Notes under the pieces: model-generated | Told to the model about the DNA's origin: nothing | Databases searched by the model: none | What the model saw: only the letters and a program-made list of their open reading frames with translations | Assembly (NCBI GenBank): GCA_009741485.1 | Contig: CM019236.1 | Location: 50,943,403 to 51,007,402 of the forward strand | DNA from: Malurus cyaneus samueli | Taxonomy: Eukaryota; Chordata; Aves; Passeriformes; Maluridae | Length of the DNA stretch: 64,000 nt | Direction: 5' to 3' | Shown: piece by piece, positions 62,882 to 64,000 of the stretch | How positions within the stretch are numbered: the first letter of the stretch is position 1 | Layout: the number at the start of each line of letters is the position of its first letter | Made by a program: the position numbers and the translations under genes

Positions 62882-63940
62882 TGTCATGGTTTTACTTGGT
62901 CCAATTTTTGGTGGTGGGGGGAGGGGACCAAGAAACCACAAAGATGGCTGCTGGGAGGAAGTTCTAGAAATTTTCTCTTTTTTCTCCAGAAAAAGGAGCC
63001 CCCCCTGTGTTTCAGAGCCAATCCATCATGGTCTGAGGTTAATGGACAGGCTGCCCATCAGGCCTGGCCAATTGCACAGGTTGGTTACCCTCTGTGATGA
63101 CGTATTGTTCTGTACTTAAAAGAATTCAAAACAAGATAGAGGCGGCCGCCATTTAGTTTTAGGTTGTTGTATGTAGTTTTAGTATCATGCACTGGGAAAA
63201 AAAACAGAGCAGGAGGTGAGGAGATTAAGAAAAAAAAATGGAGACCAAAGATCAGTAAGGAGAAGATTGGATGGTTGCTGTGCTGTGCTGTGGTTCTCGA
63301 CATGAGAAAATAAGTTTTTGAAAGACTATTTCATCATTGAGAGAGACCTGAATAGGAAAAGGAGAGCGACTTTGCTCTGAGGAAAAAAAAACTGGCCTTG
63401 AGGACTGGACTAACAGCAAAAAGGGGGAGAGGCTTGGCCCCCCACGACGTTTGAAACGAGTTGATACAAATGAAGCTGTGTTCTGCCAGGAGATTTGTGA
63501 TAGTGGTCTCACACCGCTGAAACAACACAGTTGGCCTTGAAGGTCATTCTTTTTTCTCCTCCATGAGGAAAAGAATCCCCTGCCATCAGCAGTTATGCCT
63601 GACTGTTCTTGGAAAAAAAAACTTCCACAGCTTGGAGCTGTAAGAACACTTCTCCTATGATGATGGATACAACCGTAACGAGTAGTTGATCTATGTTAGG
63701 CTTTCATTCCTGTCCCCGTGTGTGCAGGAAAAACATGGAGGGTGGAGATGACAGGACCTGGAAAGAACAGGTCTTGAAAGGTTAACAGATGTCAAATGTC
63801 TGTTTTTTTCTCTTCCCTTGTAAACTTGTCCCTTATCTTTGTTCCCCTCCCGGTGCCGTAGTATTCTTAGTAGTTTGTAGTAATAAAGCTTTTTTTTTGC
63901 AACTTAGATATTTCAGCTGTTGGCCACTTTCTGGAGCACA
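62882..63940 (+). mobile_element. ERV LTR, + strand, right end uncertain
   Basis: Begins TGTCATGGTTTTACTTGG, the kind of start seen in passerine LTRs. It carries GC-rich patches, purine tracts and a poly(A) signal AATAAAGC at about 63881-63888, followed by a T run and a U5-like tail. The right boundary is not certain: no TG...CA pairing with a target duplication is visible before the window ends, so the LTR or an attached provirus could extend beyond 64000. The first 5 bp before it are GGAGG, the sequence to look for on the far side. Short open frames here (for example 62628-63119) are chance. Confidence 0.65.
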
Positions 63941-64000
63941 TACAATCTTTCTCTCAGTTCGTATGTTATCTGAAAGCCATAAATTTTCGTTGTATTACAG
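63941..64000. other. window edge, unassigned
   Basis: Sixty bases after the presumed LTR tail. This could be LTR U5, internal retroviral sequence or host DNA; it is too short to tell. Confidence 0.3.

Noticed and set aside
62882..64000. Complete provirus in the window
   Set aside because: No primer-binding site, gag, pol or env sequence is visible; only LTR sequence is supported.

Overview
This looks like a 64-kb piece of a bird nuclear genome, probably a songbird or close relative. The evidence is three CR1 LINE 3' ends, several solo-LTR-type elements of kinds common in passerine genomes, a CpG island, intron-scale non-coding DNA, and one clear vertebrate coding exon. It also contains one 939-base assembly gap. 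Taxon and element families are read by eye from memory of the families; no search was run.

Layout. 1-9819 is AT-rich non-coding DNA with no recognisable gene. 9820-17730 is the odd part. A GC-rich minisatellite (unit 41 or 48 bp), a CpG island with a splice-donor-like site, and about 1 kb of flanking single-copy DNA appear twice in the same orientation (about 10060-13287 and 14376-17730), on either side of the N gap (13288-14226). Both arrays begin with the same variant unit, and the flanks differ mostly by scattered one-base indels. The simplest reading is one locus assembled twice from error-prone long reads, not a biological duplication. 17731-44598 is non-coding and holds most of the recognisable transposon relics: a 67-bp-arm inverted repeat, LTRs, a nested LTR, a solo LTR with a clean 5-bp target duplication, and two CR1 3' ends.

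The one supported protein-coding feature is at 44711-45851 (+). It is the large first coding exon of the gene known in human as KIAA1958, bounded by a good acceptor (exon starts 44599) and donor (exon ends 45851). The exon has several one-base frame disruptions in its GC-rich middle, while conserved blocks on both sides stay intact. The later exons, which should encode the Crypton-recombinase-derived DUF3504 domain, are not in the window. I infer that the CpG island at about 11.3-12.1 kb (copied at 15.7-16.6 kb) is this gene's promoter and non-coding first exon. That would make about 33 kb of the window its first intron and 45852 to the end part of its next intron.

45852-64000 is mostly featureless intron-like sequence, with one CR1 3' end on the + strand (52857-53370) and an LTR running towards the window's right edge (from 62882). 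The most useful points for a second look are the probable false duplication at the minisatellite promoter, the frame-broken KIAA1958 exon, the minisatellite itself, and the unexplained inverted repeat at 19692-20078.
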